A DNA stretch of 48,171 nt from JBJXDT01 sp046153505 (GTDB lineage Bacteria > Pseudomonadota > Gammaproteobacteria > Burkholderiales > Methylophilaceae). Below the pieces are notes generated by a model that saw only the letters and a program-made list of their open reading frames with translations, ran no database searches and had not been told where the DNA came from. The stretch lies in assembly GCA_046153505.1 (NCBI GenBank), contig JBJXDT010000017.1, positions 1 to 48,171 on the forward strand, written 5' to 3'. Of the stretch, positions 8,306-15,901 are shown piece after piece; the stretch's first letter is position 1; each line of letters opens with the position of its first letter. The position numbers and the translations under genes are program-made.

Positions 8306-8539
8306 ATGCGACTCTTGACTGCTATTGGACTTTCCGCATTTACAGGCGCCATAGTTGCCATTCTTTTGGCCGTCGCTATCGGTCTACTGAAAAACTTTAC
8401 CGATGTAGGCAAGTCCCTTCTCCAGAAAGAGGTTTTTAATGGACCGATCCTCTATGGTGGGTATGGCGATTTGATCCTAATAGTTTTAACTCTCATAGCC
8501 GTTGTGGGCAGTTTCTTTGTCTTCCTTCGCTCCCAATGA
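8306..8539 (+). CDS. Small two-helix membrane protein, hypothetical
   Basis: I do not recognise this 77-residue ORF. It would encode two hydrophobic helices, about residues 6-28 (GAIVAILLAVAIGLL) and 53-74 (LILIVLTLIAVVGSFFVFL), joined by a polar loop. No clear ribosome site precedes the ATG, and the upstream 230 bp hold only AT-rich sequence with a small ACGCAA/TTGCGT inverted repeat near 8200. The membrane pattern and spacing make a real gene plausible, but translation is unproven. Confidence 0.4.
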   Translation: MRLLTAIGLSAFTGAIVAILLAVAIGLLKNFTDVGKSLLQKEVFNGPILYGGYGDLILIVLTLIAVVGSFFVFLRSQ

Positions 8540-8560
8540 AACATACCAATTTCAGCCCGC

Positions 8561-8637
8561 GTAGGGCACAATAGCTTGTGTATTGCGCCGTATTAAATCT
8601 CTCTCTCGGCGTATTACGCTTAGCTCAAACGCCCTAC
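8561..8637. repeat. MITE/REP-like hairpin element with GTAGGGC termini
   Basis: The 77-bp stretch begins GTAGGGC (8561-8567) and ends GCCCTAC (8631-8637), exact inverted termini. Further partial pairing follows inside (AGCT near 8573/8621; GCGCCG with CGGCGT around a TCTCTCT loop). It lies between the convergent ends of the small membrane ORF and kdsB, a typical place for small palindromic repeats, and may act as a two-way terminator. Copy number elsewhere is unknown. Confidence 0.45.
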
Positions 8638-8642
8638 AAAAA

Positions 8643-9386
8643 CTAATTATCTTTCCATACGTTTCTGACATAATCCAAATCTTCTTGTGTATCCACGCCG
8701 CTTGCAGGCGCATTTTGGGTAATCGTTACGCCAATTTTATAGCCGTGATACAACACACGTAATTGTTCTAAACTCTCAGTTTTTTCCAATTCCGTTGCCT
8801 CCAGTTGCGCATATTGTTTTAAAAAACCAACACGATAAGCATAAATGCCAATGTGGCGCTGCGCTTGTATATTGGCTTTGCGCGCATCATCGCGCGGATA
8901 CGGGATGGGCGCGCGACTAAAATATAGCGCGTTGCCGTTGGCATCCAGCACCAATTTAACGATATTTGGGTTTAAAAAACTAGCTTCATCGTGTATGGCA
9001 TGGCAAGCGGTTGCCATCACCGCATCGCGGCTGTGCGCAAGGGTAAGCGCAACTTCATTGATTAACTGCGGATCAATCAGCGGCTCGTCGCCTTGCACGT
9101 TCACCACAATTTCATCGTCTGCCCAACCAAATTTCTGTGCCACTTCGGCGATTCTATCGGTGCCAGATTGATGATCAATGCGTGTCATCACAGCTGTCAT
9201 ATAATATTCCGCCGCCACTTGCTTGATTTTTTCAAAATCGGTCGCAATAATAATTTCGTTAGCGCCACTTTTTGCGGCCTGCTCTGCAACCCGCACCACC
9301 ATTGGCTTTCCTGCAATATCTAATAGCGGTTTTCCAGGTAATCTTGCACTCGCGTAACGTGCAGGAATGACGACTTTAAAAGTCAT
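8643..9386 (-). CDS. kdsB: 3-deoxy-manno-octulosonate cytidylyltransferase
   Basis: The enzyme activates KDO as CMP-KDO for attachment to lipid A. The 247-residue protein starts with the family nucleotide-binding motif FKVVIPARYASARLPGKPL and has the VVNVQGDEPLIDPQLI segment (metal and CTP binding) near 100 and FSRAPIPYPR near 155. Length is normal. It is the last gene of a leftward run, 14 bp after the trm112 gene, and shares its lipid A role with lpxK and msbA upstream. Confidence 0.94.
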   Translation of the reverse strand: MTFKVVIPARYASARLPGKPLLDIAGKPMVVRVAEQAAKSGANEIIIATDFEKIKQVAAEYYMTAVMTRIDHQSGTDRIAEVAQKFGWADDEIVVNVQGDEPLIDPQLINEVALTLAHSRDAVMATACHAIHDEASFLNPNIVKLVLDANGNALYFSRAPIPYPRDDARKANIQAQRHIGIYAYRVGFLKQYAQLEATELEKTESLEQLRVLYHGYKIGVTITQNAPASGVDTQEDLDYVRNVWKDN

Positions 9387-9400
9387 TGGCGATTATTCCC

Positions 9401-9583
9401 TTATTCTACTTTCTCGTCTTCACCGAGTCTGCGCGCCTCTTCCTCTAGCAACACGGGAATGCCATCGCGCACTGGATACGCCAGCCGTGCTGATTTTGAA
9501 ATAAGCTCGTTTTGTGCTTTTTTGTAAATGAGCGGCCCTTTGGTAACTGGGCAGACTAAAATTTCCAACAATTTTGCATCCAT
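9401..9583 (-). CDS. Trm112 family protein (YcaR-like)
   Basis: This 60-residue protein matches the small Trm112/UPF0434 family: MDAKLLEILVCPVTKGPL at the N-terminus and AYPVRDGIPVLLEEEARRL at the C-terminus. Only one cysteine of the zinc-type motif remains, as is usual for bacterial members. Members in other organisms support methyltransferases, but the role of the bacterial protein next to lpxK and kdsB is not settled. It lies 10 bp after lpxK and 14 bp before kdsB, the standard proteobacterial order. Confidence 0.88.
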   Translation of the reverse strand: MDAKLLEILVCPVTKGPLIYKKAQNELISKSARLAYPVRDGIPVLLEEEARRLGEDEKVE

Positions 9584-9593
9584 AATACTTCCT

Positions 9594-10586
9594 TTATTTC
9601 TTTGCTATTTTATCTAATACCAAAGTGAGCAAACCGACGTCGATATTGGCTTCTACCGGCAAAACCCAATAATGCGTTTGAGCAAATGCCTGACATTTTA
9701 CTGCATCTTTCTCTGTCATTATCAACAAGTCGCAATCGAGTTTGGCTAAATCTTGCGCGGTGAACGCATGGTGGTCGTCAAAACCCATGCCTGCAAATGT
9801 TAAACCCAAACCACGTAAATGTTCAAAAAAACGCGCTGGCTTGCCAATAGCGGCAATCGCCTTAATCTTTTTATCGGCAAAATCGGTAACCGTGGCTTTT
9901 AGATTAGGGTTTTGCAGATTATAAAACTGCGTGCCAACTAGTTGCATTTTATACGCAGAAGCGATGGTTTTATTGCCGTTACATACAACCGCATCGACTG
10001 TATTTAATCGCGAAGCAGATTCACGCATTGGTCCAGCAGGCAATAAATATGCGCTTTCCAGCGCATCGTTGTTTACAACTGCAATCTCAATATTACGTTG
10101 CAATTGATAATGTTGCAGGCCATCGTCGCTGATAACTAGGTCACATTCTGGGTGTGCATTTAACATCGCCACGCCTGCTTTCACGCGACTTGCACTAACA
10201 AAAACTGGGCAAGCGCAACGTTTAGCGATTAACAGCGGCTCATCACCAACTTCGCTCGCATGGCTTTTTGCGCTAACGCTAGTTGGAACAACAACATTTG
10301 CACCGTAACCGCGGCTAATCACCCCTGGCTTGAAACCCTTTAATTTAAGTTGCTCGACCAGCCACATCACCACTGGCGTTTTACCACTGCCACCCAAATT
10401 GAGATTGCCGACTACAATTGTAGGAACAGTTAAGGCATGTGACTTGAAAATACCACACTTGTAAGCGCTACGCCGTAACGCGGTAAGTGCGCCAAAAATC
10501 CAAGAAAGCGGCACAAGTATCAAATAAAACAGTGCATTTTTTTTCTGCCAAGCGTGCAATAACAAGTCTTGCGCCAAGCTTTTCAT
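9594..10586 (-). CDS. lpxK: Tetraacyldisaccharide 4'-kinase
   Basis: LpxK phosphorylates the 4'-position of the lipid A disaccharide at the inner membrane. The 330-residue protein has an N-terminal membrane-associating helix (about 20-37, LILVPLSWIFGALTAL) and a Walker A loop LGGSGKTPV at 64-72. The central VISRGYG and DDGLQH motifs (catalytic base region) follow. The start codon directly follows the msbA stop with no gap, so the two are coupled. Length and all motifs are normal. Confidence 0.93.
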   Translation of the reverse strand: MKSLAQDLLLHAWQKKNALFYLILVPLSWIFGALTALRRSAYKCGIFKSHALTVPTIVVGNLNLGGSGKTPVVMWLVEQLKLKGFKPGVISRGYGANVVVPTSVSAKSHASEVGDEPLLIAKRCACPVFVSASRVKAGVAMLNAHPECDLVISDDGLQHYQLQRNIEIAVVNNDALESAYLLPAGPMRESASRLNTVDAVVCNGNKTIASAYKMQLVGTQFYNLQNPNLKATVTDFADKKIKAIAAIGKPARFFEHLRGLGLTFAGMGFDDHHAFTAQDLAKLDCDLLIMTEKDAVKCQAFAQTHYWVLPVEANIDVGLLTLVLDKIAKK

Positions 10587-12347
10587 TTAACTGCCACTAA
10601 ACTCTTTTTGATATAGTTTGGTGTAATAGCCTTTTTGCAAAAGCAACTCGGTATGCGAGCCCGCCTCTACAATGTGGCCTTGATCCATCACTAAAATTCT
10701 GTCGGCGTTCTCGATGGTACTCAACCGATGGGCAATAACAATCGAAGTGCGGTTTTGCATCAGCGCATCCAGCGCAGCTTGCACGTGTTGCTCGGATTCA
10801 CTATCAAGCGCAGAAGTCGCTTCATCAAGTAACAAAATGGGCGCATTTTTCAAAATGGCGCGCGCGATGGCAATGCGTTGGCGCTGACCACCAGAAAGCC
10901 TCACGCCGCGATCGCCAATCTCATTTTGCAAACCAAGTGGCAATTGCTCAATAAACTCCCATGCATGCGCAGCCTTAGCAGCGGCAATCACTTCAGTTTC
11001 AGAAGCATTGCGCAGGACTCCATAAGCAATGTTATTAAAAATAGTGTCGTTAAATAAAATAATGTCTTGGCTGACCAGCGCAAATTGCTCACGCAAATTT
11101 TTGAGCTCGAGCGCGCGAATATCAATGCCATCTAACAAAATAATGCCTTGTTGTAACTCGTAAAAGCGTGGCAACAGATTCACCAGCGTGGTTTTACCGC
11201 CGCCAGAACGACCAACCAACGCGACTTTTTCACCAGATTTGATGCTAAAGCTTAAATTATCCAACGCTGCACGCTTTGCTTCTCCAAACCTTAAGGTGAC
11301 ATTTTTAAATTCGATATTGCCATTTGAGCGCGTAATTTTCTTATCGCCCTCGTCAGTTTCTTCTTGTGAATCAATTACCTCAAACACACTTTGCGCAGCA
11401 GCCAAGCCCACTTGCAACTCCTCATTCACTGCAGTTAGCGTCTTAATGGTTGGAATGAGCATAAGCAATGCACTCAAAAATGCTGCGAATTCACCTGCGG
11501 TAAAATTTTGAATTGCGTAATAAACGACCAGCGCCAAAGCAAATGCGGCCAACAACTCAACCACCATGCTGTTAATGCCTGAGATGCGCGCGAGGCGAAT
11601 TTGCATCTGGCGATTGATGCCTGCGATTCCCGCAAATCGCTCATACTCATAATTAGCTGCGCCAAAAATTTTAACGATGCGCTGTCCCGCAATCGCTTCT
11701 TCTGCGGCTTTTGTCATCTCACCAACCGATTGCTGGACATGCTGACCGTTGGCACGCAGTTTTGGTGTCATTTGTTTGAGGTAAAACGCTATCAGTGGCG
11801 CAATCGCGATAAAAAGCAATGTCAATCGCCAATCGAGATAGAGCATATAGCCCAAAATCCCTATCGCAGTAAGCATATCGCGCACTAGTGTTTGTGCGAC
11901 TTTGGTACAAGTATTCGCCATTTGCTCAACGTCGTATAGCAATTTTGATGTTACAACACCAGCAGAGCGTGCATCAAAAAAGCACAAGGGTAATTGCATC
12001 AGTTGCTTAAATGCATCACGCCGCAAGGCTTCTACTACACGTCGCGCAACCCAGCGCATGGCAAAGGTAGATGAGAACCCAGCTATTGCGCGTAGTGACA
12101 TTAGTCCCCATAGCATTAGGGGTAAACTCAATAGCTCATGAGGGGCTTGTTTGACGAAGCCTTCATCTGTCACACGCTTAATAGCGTATAGAAAACCAGA
12201 ATTGGTTGCTGAGAAAACGACAGAAGCCAAAATGCTGATGATGAACACTGTTTTATAGCGCCACGCATAGCGCAATAAGCGCGTGTAAAGAACTTTAGCG
12301 TTGGCAATATGAGGTTTTTGTGTCTTTTTGGATGTGGAATTCGACAT
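10587..12347 (-). CDS. msbA: Lipid A export ABC transporter, permease/ATP-binding protein
   Basis: MsbA flips lipid A-core across the inner membrane. This 586-residue half-transporter has six predicted membrane helices in residues ~35-310 and an ATPase domain with Walker A VGRSGGGKTTLV, signature LSGGQRQRIAIARA and Walker B ILLLDEATSALD. The N-terminal ~25 residues are a charged cytosolic lead. It sits between exbD (75 bp upstream) and lpxK. Gene context with lpxK and kdsB supports lipid A over other substrates of this ABC subfamily. Confidence 0.92.
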   Translation of the reverse strand: MSNSTSKKTQKPHIANAKVLYTRLLRYAWRYKTVFIISILASVVFSATNSGFLYAIKRVTDEGFVKQAPHELLSLPLMLWGLMSLRAIAGFSSTFAMRWVARRVVEALRRDAFKQLMQLPLCFFDARSAGVVTSKLLYDVEQMANTCTKVAQTLVRDMLTAIGILGYMLYLDWRLTLLFIAIAPLIAFYLKQMTPKLRANGQHVQQSVGEMTKAAEEAIAGQRIVKIFGAANYEYERFAGIAGINRQMQIRLARISGINSMVVELLAAFALALVVYYAIQNFTAGEFAAFLSALLMLIPTIKTLTAVNEELQVGLAAAQSVFEVIDSQEETDEGDKKITRSNGNIEFKNVTLRFGEAKRAALDNLSFSIKSGEKVALVGRSGGGKTTLVNLLPRFYELQQGIILLDGIDIRALELKNLREQFALVSQDIILFNDTIFNNIAYGVLRNASETEVIAAAKAAHAWEFIEQLPLGLQNEIGDRGVRLSGGQRQRIAIARAILKNAPILLLDEATSALDSESEQHVQAALDALMQNRTSIVIAHRLSTIENADRILVMDQGHIVEAGSHTELLLQKGYYTKLYQKEFSGS

Positions 12348-12422
12348 ATTTAGTCGTCAATTATAGCCGAATTCGCAGATTAGATTTACCGAAAAAATCG
12401 CACAGCAATTGCTGCGGAGCGC

Positions 12423-12845
12423 TTATTTGCCAGAATCGATTTGAGTAGCAAACGTAATATGAGTGTAATTAGCCACGCGCGCGGCTTCCATAACGTTAAT
12501 TACTGATTGATGCGTGGTTTTTGCATCGGCGTTAATCACAATCGTTGGCTCTTTGCCACCGCCGACCGCGCCACTTAGTGCGCTACTAAGTTCGTTCACA
12601 CTTCCGCCAGCCACATCTTTACCATTCACCATGTAGCGTCCGCCAGCATCCACATCCACCGTGATAACTAACGGTTTTTCTTGCGGACTATTGGCTTCTG
12701 CCGTTGGCAAATTAATTTGCAACTCGCTGGTGCGTGAAAACGTTGCGCTGACCACCAAAAAGATAATAATCACCAACAAAACGTCAATGAGTGGCACGAG
12801 ATTCATTTCGAGCTCTTCGTTACGACGGCCGCGTTGAAAATTCAT
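12423..12845 (-). CDS. exbD: Biopolymer transport protein ExbD/TolR family
   Basis: The 140-residue protein has one N-terminal membrane helix (about 17-37) carrying the essential aspartate D21 in VPLIDVLLVIIIFLVV, followed by a periplasmic domain. With ExbB it forms a proton-driven motor that powers TonB or a similar partner. No tonB gene lies nearby, so the partner is not evident. Unusually, 114 bp with a strong hairpin separate it from exbB. The 75-bp distance to msbA would allow cotranscription. Confidence 0.9.
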   Translation of the reverse strand: MNFQRGRRNEELEMNLVPLIDVLLVIIIFLVVSATFSRTSELQINLPTAEANSPQEKPLVITVDVDAGGRYMVNGKDVAGGSVNELSSALSGAVGGGKEPTIVINADAKTTHQSVINVMEAARVANYTHITFATQIDSGK

Positions 12846-12877
12846 TCTAATCCCTTAATTGGAAAATTGTGGATATT

Positions 12878-12948
12878 GCGTTTGAACTTGCCGCCCTGCA
12901 GACAGTACATTTTTAGTACAACAAACCAGGGCAACAAAGTTCAAGCGC
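12878..12948. repeat. Long imperfect hairpin in the exbB-exbD gap
   Basis: The left arm 12878-12898 (GCG-TTGAACTT-GCCCTG core) pairs with 12927-12948 (CAGGGC-AAGTTCAA-CGC core), with a second small GTAC/GTAC stem in the loop. exbB and exbD are normally almost adjacent, so this looks like an inserted palindromic repeat or an mRNA processing/attenuation element. No U-tract follows on either strand. Confidence 0.45.
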
Positions 12949-12959
12949 GAAAGACCAAT

Positions 12960-13565
12960 TTAATTTCTTTCGCCGTGGATAATTTCGACGAGTTTTACCG
13001 CTTGCTGCTCCATATCCACTAGCAAATCATCTACTTTGCTTCGGAAATAACGGTAAGCAATCATCGATGGCACAGCAACGATAATACCCGCCGCCGTGTT
13101 ATAAAGCGCAACTGAAATACCTCGAGCAAATTGCGCCACATCGTGACCTGAATTGGTGAATGAGCCAAATAGTTCGACCATACCAATGACCGTACCAAGC
13201 AAACCCAGCAAGGGCGCTACGGTTGCGATTGTGCCTAGAATAGGTAAGTAGCGATCTAATTTGTGTGCCACAGCGCGGCCAGTTTCCTCGATGGATTCTT
13301 TAGTGACCAATCGGGAGCCTTTGGCACTTGCCAAAGCTGCCGAAAAAATTTGACCTAGCATCGAATGTTTTTCTAGCTTGGCAAGCGTTTCCTTAGTTAC
13401 TCCGCCCTGCCCCATCCACCTTTGAACTTCTGGCAATAAATTGCTTGGCGCAACAATTTCGCTACGCAATGTCCAAAAGCGCTCACCAATGATGGCTAAT
13501 GAAATGATAGATGCGATGATTAAAGGCCAGATTGGCCAACCTGCGGCCTGAATAATTTCCCACAC
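12960..13565 (-). CDS. exbB: ExbB/TolQ-family proton channel protein
   Basis: This is the MotA/TolQ/ExbB-type subunit that surrounds ExbD and conducts protons. The 201-residue protein has three predicted membrane helices (about 8-28, 108-130 and 150-175), with the conserved GLLGTVIGMV and GIIVAVPSMIAYRYF stretches. It starts with GTG, supported by AGGAG eight bases upstream. It heads the leftward envelope operon. Its upstream region was cut to about 105 bp by the IS insertion, so promoter control may have changed. Confidence 0.88.
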   Translation of the reverse strand: MWEIIQAAGWPIWPLIIASIISLAIIGERFWTLRSEIVAPSNLLPEVQRWMGQGGVTKETLAKLEKHSMLGQIFSAALASAKGSRLVTKESIEETGRAVAHKLDRYLPILGTIATVAPLLGLLGTVIGMVELFGSFTNSGHDVAQFARGISVALYNTAAGIIVAVPSMIAYRYFRSKVDDLLVDMEQQAVKLVEIIHGERN

Positions 13566-13620
13566 GATTACTACTCCTTGCGACTTGGCAAAACTAAAAG
13601 AATTGGCAGAACAAATTACT

Positions 13621-13634
13621 AACTAGTGCTAGTT
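13621..13634. repeat. Short palindrome upstream of exbB
   Basis: AACTAG and CTAGTT flank a 2-bp spacer, a perfect 14-bp inverted repeat 56 bp upstream of the exbB start. It could be an operator, but it is short enough to be chance. Confidence 0.2.
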
Positions 13635-13670
13635 TAGCTTAGATAGGTACTTCTCGGCAAGTTCCAATAC

Positions 13671-13790
13671 TTGACATCCTCCCCTGCCTAAAGACAGGGG
13701 ATTCCTACGGGTTCACGCGATGATTTGCGGATACCTTCGGCGGGTTCGTGCTTCACTGTGCGGCCTTGTTGCACCGTCACTCCACACGCT
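13671..13790 (-). ncRNA. Predicted TnpB guide (omega) RNA from the IS right end, 5' limit unknown
   Basis: In IS605-type elements the RNA guide of TnpB derives from the tnpB 3' end and the right end. Here a stable hairpin, CCCCTG (13681-13686) with CAGGGG (13695-13700), overlaps the tnpB stop codon, and the minus strand then reads GAGGATGTCAA to the boundary. The guide would be the flanking chromosomal minus strand just beyond 13671, starting GTATTGGAACTTGCC. The RNA and its length are inferred from the family; only the hairpin is seen. Confidence 0.4.
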
Positions 13791-14920
13791 AACACGGCAT
13801 GTCCTGCCGCTAATATATTGATTGCACCAACCAAATCTGCATTTTCTGCATATCCGCATACTGCACAGGCAAATTTCGCTTGTGTAAGGCGGTTATCCTT
13901 GGCCGTGTGCTTACAACTTGGGCAAGTACGGCTGGTATTGCGCGGATTAACCGCTAACACTTGACCGCCTGCCCATGCCTGTTTGTATTCAAGCTGTCGC
14001 CTGAACTCAAACCAGCCCTGGTCTAGGATAGAACGATTCAAGCCTGATTTGGCTTTAACGTTCCGTCCTTTGACTTCTATCGTGCCTTTGGCACTTTTGC
14101 TCATATTACTAACCTGCAAATCTTCTATCACTATCATGGCGTGGTTTTGGCTGATGGTAGATGTCGTTTTGTGCAGGTAGTCTTTCCTTGTGTTTGCAAT
14201 GGTGCTGTGGATCTGGGTGATTTTGCCTTTCTGTTTTTTCCAATTACTGCTGAATTTAATCTTGCGAGCTAGGGCGCGTTGATAACGTGCCAGTCGTGAT
14301 TGTTTTTGTTTGAAGCTATTCACGGCCTCGAACACTTGCCCTGTGCTTAAGGTTGCAAATCTGGCAATGCCTACATCCACGCCTACGATGCTGGACGATT
14401 GATGTTCTGGTTGCGCCACTTCTCGTTCGGTTTGAATGCTGGCATACCATTTGCCACCCTTTTGTGAGATTGTGATGTTTTTAGCAACACCTAACATCTC
14501 GCGGCTATTGCGGTAACGTAGCCAACCTAACTTAGGTAGAAAGATGCGGTTGTTGTGTTGCTCAATTTTGAAGCCTTGCGGAAATCTAAAGCTGTCACTC
14601 ATGCCTTTCTTTTTGAATTTAGGAAAGTCGGCACGTTTGGCAAAGAAGTTTCTAAAGCTGGACTCTAAGTTCTTTAGTGATTGTTGCAGCGTTTGGCTTG
14701 GTGCGTCTTCAAGCCATGCAAGTTCACCTTTCCAAAGAGGCAGTAGATTGGCAATTTTGGTGTAGCCGAACTTGAAGGTATTATCTGCTTGATATTGTGC
14801 GTTTTGCCATGCCAAAGCCTTGTTATACACCACACGGCAACTGCCCGCGTATTGACGCATGGCGCGGGATTGTTCACCGTTTGGCATGAGTTCAAATTTG
14901 TAGGCTTGCAAGCGTTTCAT
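13688..14920 (-). CDS. tnpB: RNA-guided endonuclease TnpB of IS605-family element
   Basis: TnpB is the RNA-guided DNA nuclease ancestral to Cas12, and it helps such elements persist at their sites. The 410-residue protein is full length. An N-terminal helix-rich and beta-barrel region (1-175) precedes a RuvC core with catalytic D182 (VGVDVGIARF), E266 (IVIEDLQVSN) and D362 (NADLVGAINIL). The zinc ribbon has C333, C336, C352 and C355. No frameshift or stop is seen, so it is potentially active. Its 3' end overlaps the right-end hairpin. Confidence 0.92.
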   Translation of the reverse strand: MKRLQAYKFELMPNGEQSRAMRQYAGSCRVVYNKALAWQNAQYQADNTFKFGYTKIANLLPLWKGELAWLEDAPSQTLQQSLKNLESSFRNFFAKRADFPKFKKKGMSDSFRFPQGFKIEQHNNRIFLPKLGWLRYRNSREMLGVAKNITISQKGGKWYASIQTEREVAQPEHQSSSIVGVDVGIARFATLSTGQVFEAVNSFKQKQSRLARYQRALARKIKFSSNWKKQKGKITQIHSTIANTRKDYLHKTTSTISQNHAMIVIEDLQVSNMSKSAKGTIEVKGRNVKAKSGLNRSILDQGWFEFRRQLEYKQAWAGGQVLAVNPRNTSRTCPSCKHTAKDNRLTQAKFACAVCGYAENADLVGAINILAAGHAVLACGVTVQQGRTVKHEPAEGIRKSSREPVGIPCL

Positions 14921-14940
14921 GGTTCAATTATACTTGGTCT

Positions 14941-15357
14941 ATGAGAAATAACAATGACATTAGACAAGGTAGACACTGTGTATTTTTAATGCACGTGCAT
15001 TTGGTCTTTGTAACTAAATATAGACGAGAAGTGTTTACTAAAACGATTATTGACGAGTTACACCCGATATTTGCGGCGGTTTGCAAAGACTTTGAAGCGG
15101 AGCTCATCGAGTTTGACGGTGAGGATGACCATGTGCATCTTCTGGTGAATTATCCGCCTAAAGTAGCTATTTCCATGTTAGTCAATAGCTTGAAAGGTGT
15201 GTCAAGCCGCATGATACGCAAAAAGAATTATCCAAGCATTACCAAGAGGTTGTGGGGTGGTGCGTTGTGGTCACCTAGCTACTTTGCAGGAAGCTGTGGT
15301 GGCGCACCGATTGCGATTATTCGACAATATATTGAGCAACAACGAACACCGCATTGA
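14941..15357 (+). CDS. tnpA: IS200/IS605-family transposase TnpA (Y1 HUH)
   Basis: This single-strand transposase nicks and joins element ends through a phosphotyrosine link. The 138-residue protein has the HUH pair H64-V65-H66 in EDDHVHLLVNYPP and the catalytic tyrosine Y130 in IIRQYIEQQ. The central LVNSLKGVSSRMIRKK and LWGGALWSPSYF segments are family signatures. Length is normal and the frame is unbroken. It is divergent from tnpB. A perfect 7-bp hairpin (15356-15372, GAACGGC/GCCGTTC) overlaps its stop. Confidence 0.93.
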   Translation: MRNNNDIRQGRHCVFLMHVHLVFVTKYRREVFTKTIIDELHPIFAAVCKDFEAELIEFDGEDDHVHLLVNYPPKVAISMLVNSLKGVSSRMIRKKNYPSITKRLWGGALWSPSYFAGSCGGAPIAIIRQYIEQQRTPH

Positions 15358-15382
15358 ACGGCTTCGCCGTTCGCGCTTACAT

Positions 15383-15402
15383 CCTCGCCCTGAACGACGA
15401 GG
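15383..15402. repeat. Left-end subterminal hairpin of the IS605-family element
   Basis: CCTCG (15383-15387) pairs with CGAGG (15398-15402). The flanking GAGGATGT on the minus strand echoes the right-end sequence GAGGATGTCAA, as expected for the two TnpA recognition hairpins. Confidence 0.5.
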
Positions 15403-15439
15403 TTTTATGCGCTATCTGATAAAAAATCCTAGCATATTA

Positions 15440-15898
15440 TTAACAATACTTATCTTGCCAGTATTTTGGCTGCAATTGGCGCCAAGCACCTATGTGCAAA
15501 GACCGTTGACTTGTAAAATCAATCTCCATTTAACCTTGGTAATCTGAGCGGTATAAATGCGCGCAAGTTGCTGCGTACCGCTGTTCAATCAATGGTTTAG
15601 GATGTTTAAAGCGATTTCAATAGCCAACCGTAAAAATAATATTTTTTGCGCCTACCACTTGCACAAAGTCGGGCGTAGATGAAGTCATGCTACCGTGATG
15701 TGGCGCGATAAGAACATTGTGGCGAAGCGCCTCTTTATTGCCTTCCAGCAAGTTAGCTTCTGCTTCTTTTTCAATATCTGCGCTCAGTAAAACAACTAGG
15801 CTGGGAGCCAATATTCATAAAACTTGCAGGGCAGGTAGATTTGCTTGCTGCTGTAACAAAAATGCGCCAAAAACAAAGCCTAGCACGGCGAATATCAT
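15440..15898 (-). pseudogene. comEC: comEC/rec2 remnant (natural transformation DNA channel), gutted
   Basis: ComEC is the inner-membrane channel for DNA uptake, normally ~750-800 residues. Here only the ends survive in one frame. The first 27 codons (15815-15898, MIFAVLGFVFGAFLLQQQ) end at TGA. A C-terminal metallo-beta-lactamase part follows, with LIAPHHGSMTSSTP and FTVGY. A TGA at 15617-15619 replaces an expected Arg codon before NRFKHPKPLIEQRY. A TAA at 15530-15532 breaks the tail (SDYQG, stop, MEIDFTSQRS) before the natural end near 15440. Roughly 600-700 codons of the centre are missing. The start lies 3 bp after the lolD stop, the ancestral lolC-lolD-comEC order. Confidence 0.85.
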
Positions 15899-15901
15899 CG
15901 C

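Larger units (their letters stand above)
13671..15418. mobile_element. IS200/IS605-family insertion sequence (IS605 layout), apparently intact
   Basis: The element carries divergent tnpB (minus) and tnpA (plus) with 20 bp between the starts. The right end is placed at 13671, where the minus strand ends in GGATGTCAA just past a hairpin, matching the TCAA-type cleavage sites of this family. The left end is placed after ATAAA (15419-15423, TTTAT on the minus strand), 16 nt outside a subterminal hairpin. The resulting length of about 1.75 kb suits the family. There are no terminal inverted repeats or target duplication, as expected for single-strand transposition. The left boundary is inference. 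Confidence 0.8.

Noticed and set aside
13725..14765. Plus-strand ORFs of 65-79 codons opposite tnpB
   Set aside because: They are antisense to an intact tnpB with full catalytic motifs and show no signature of their own.
15257..15547. 96-codon plus-strand ORF over the end of tnpA and comEC tail
   Set aside because: It is a shadow frame crossing the tnpA 3' end, the IS left end and the antisense of the comEC pseudogene; no ribosome site or domain.
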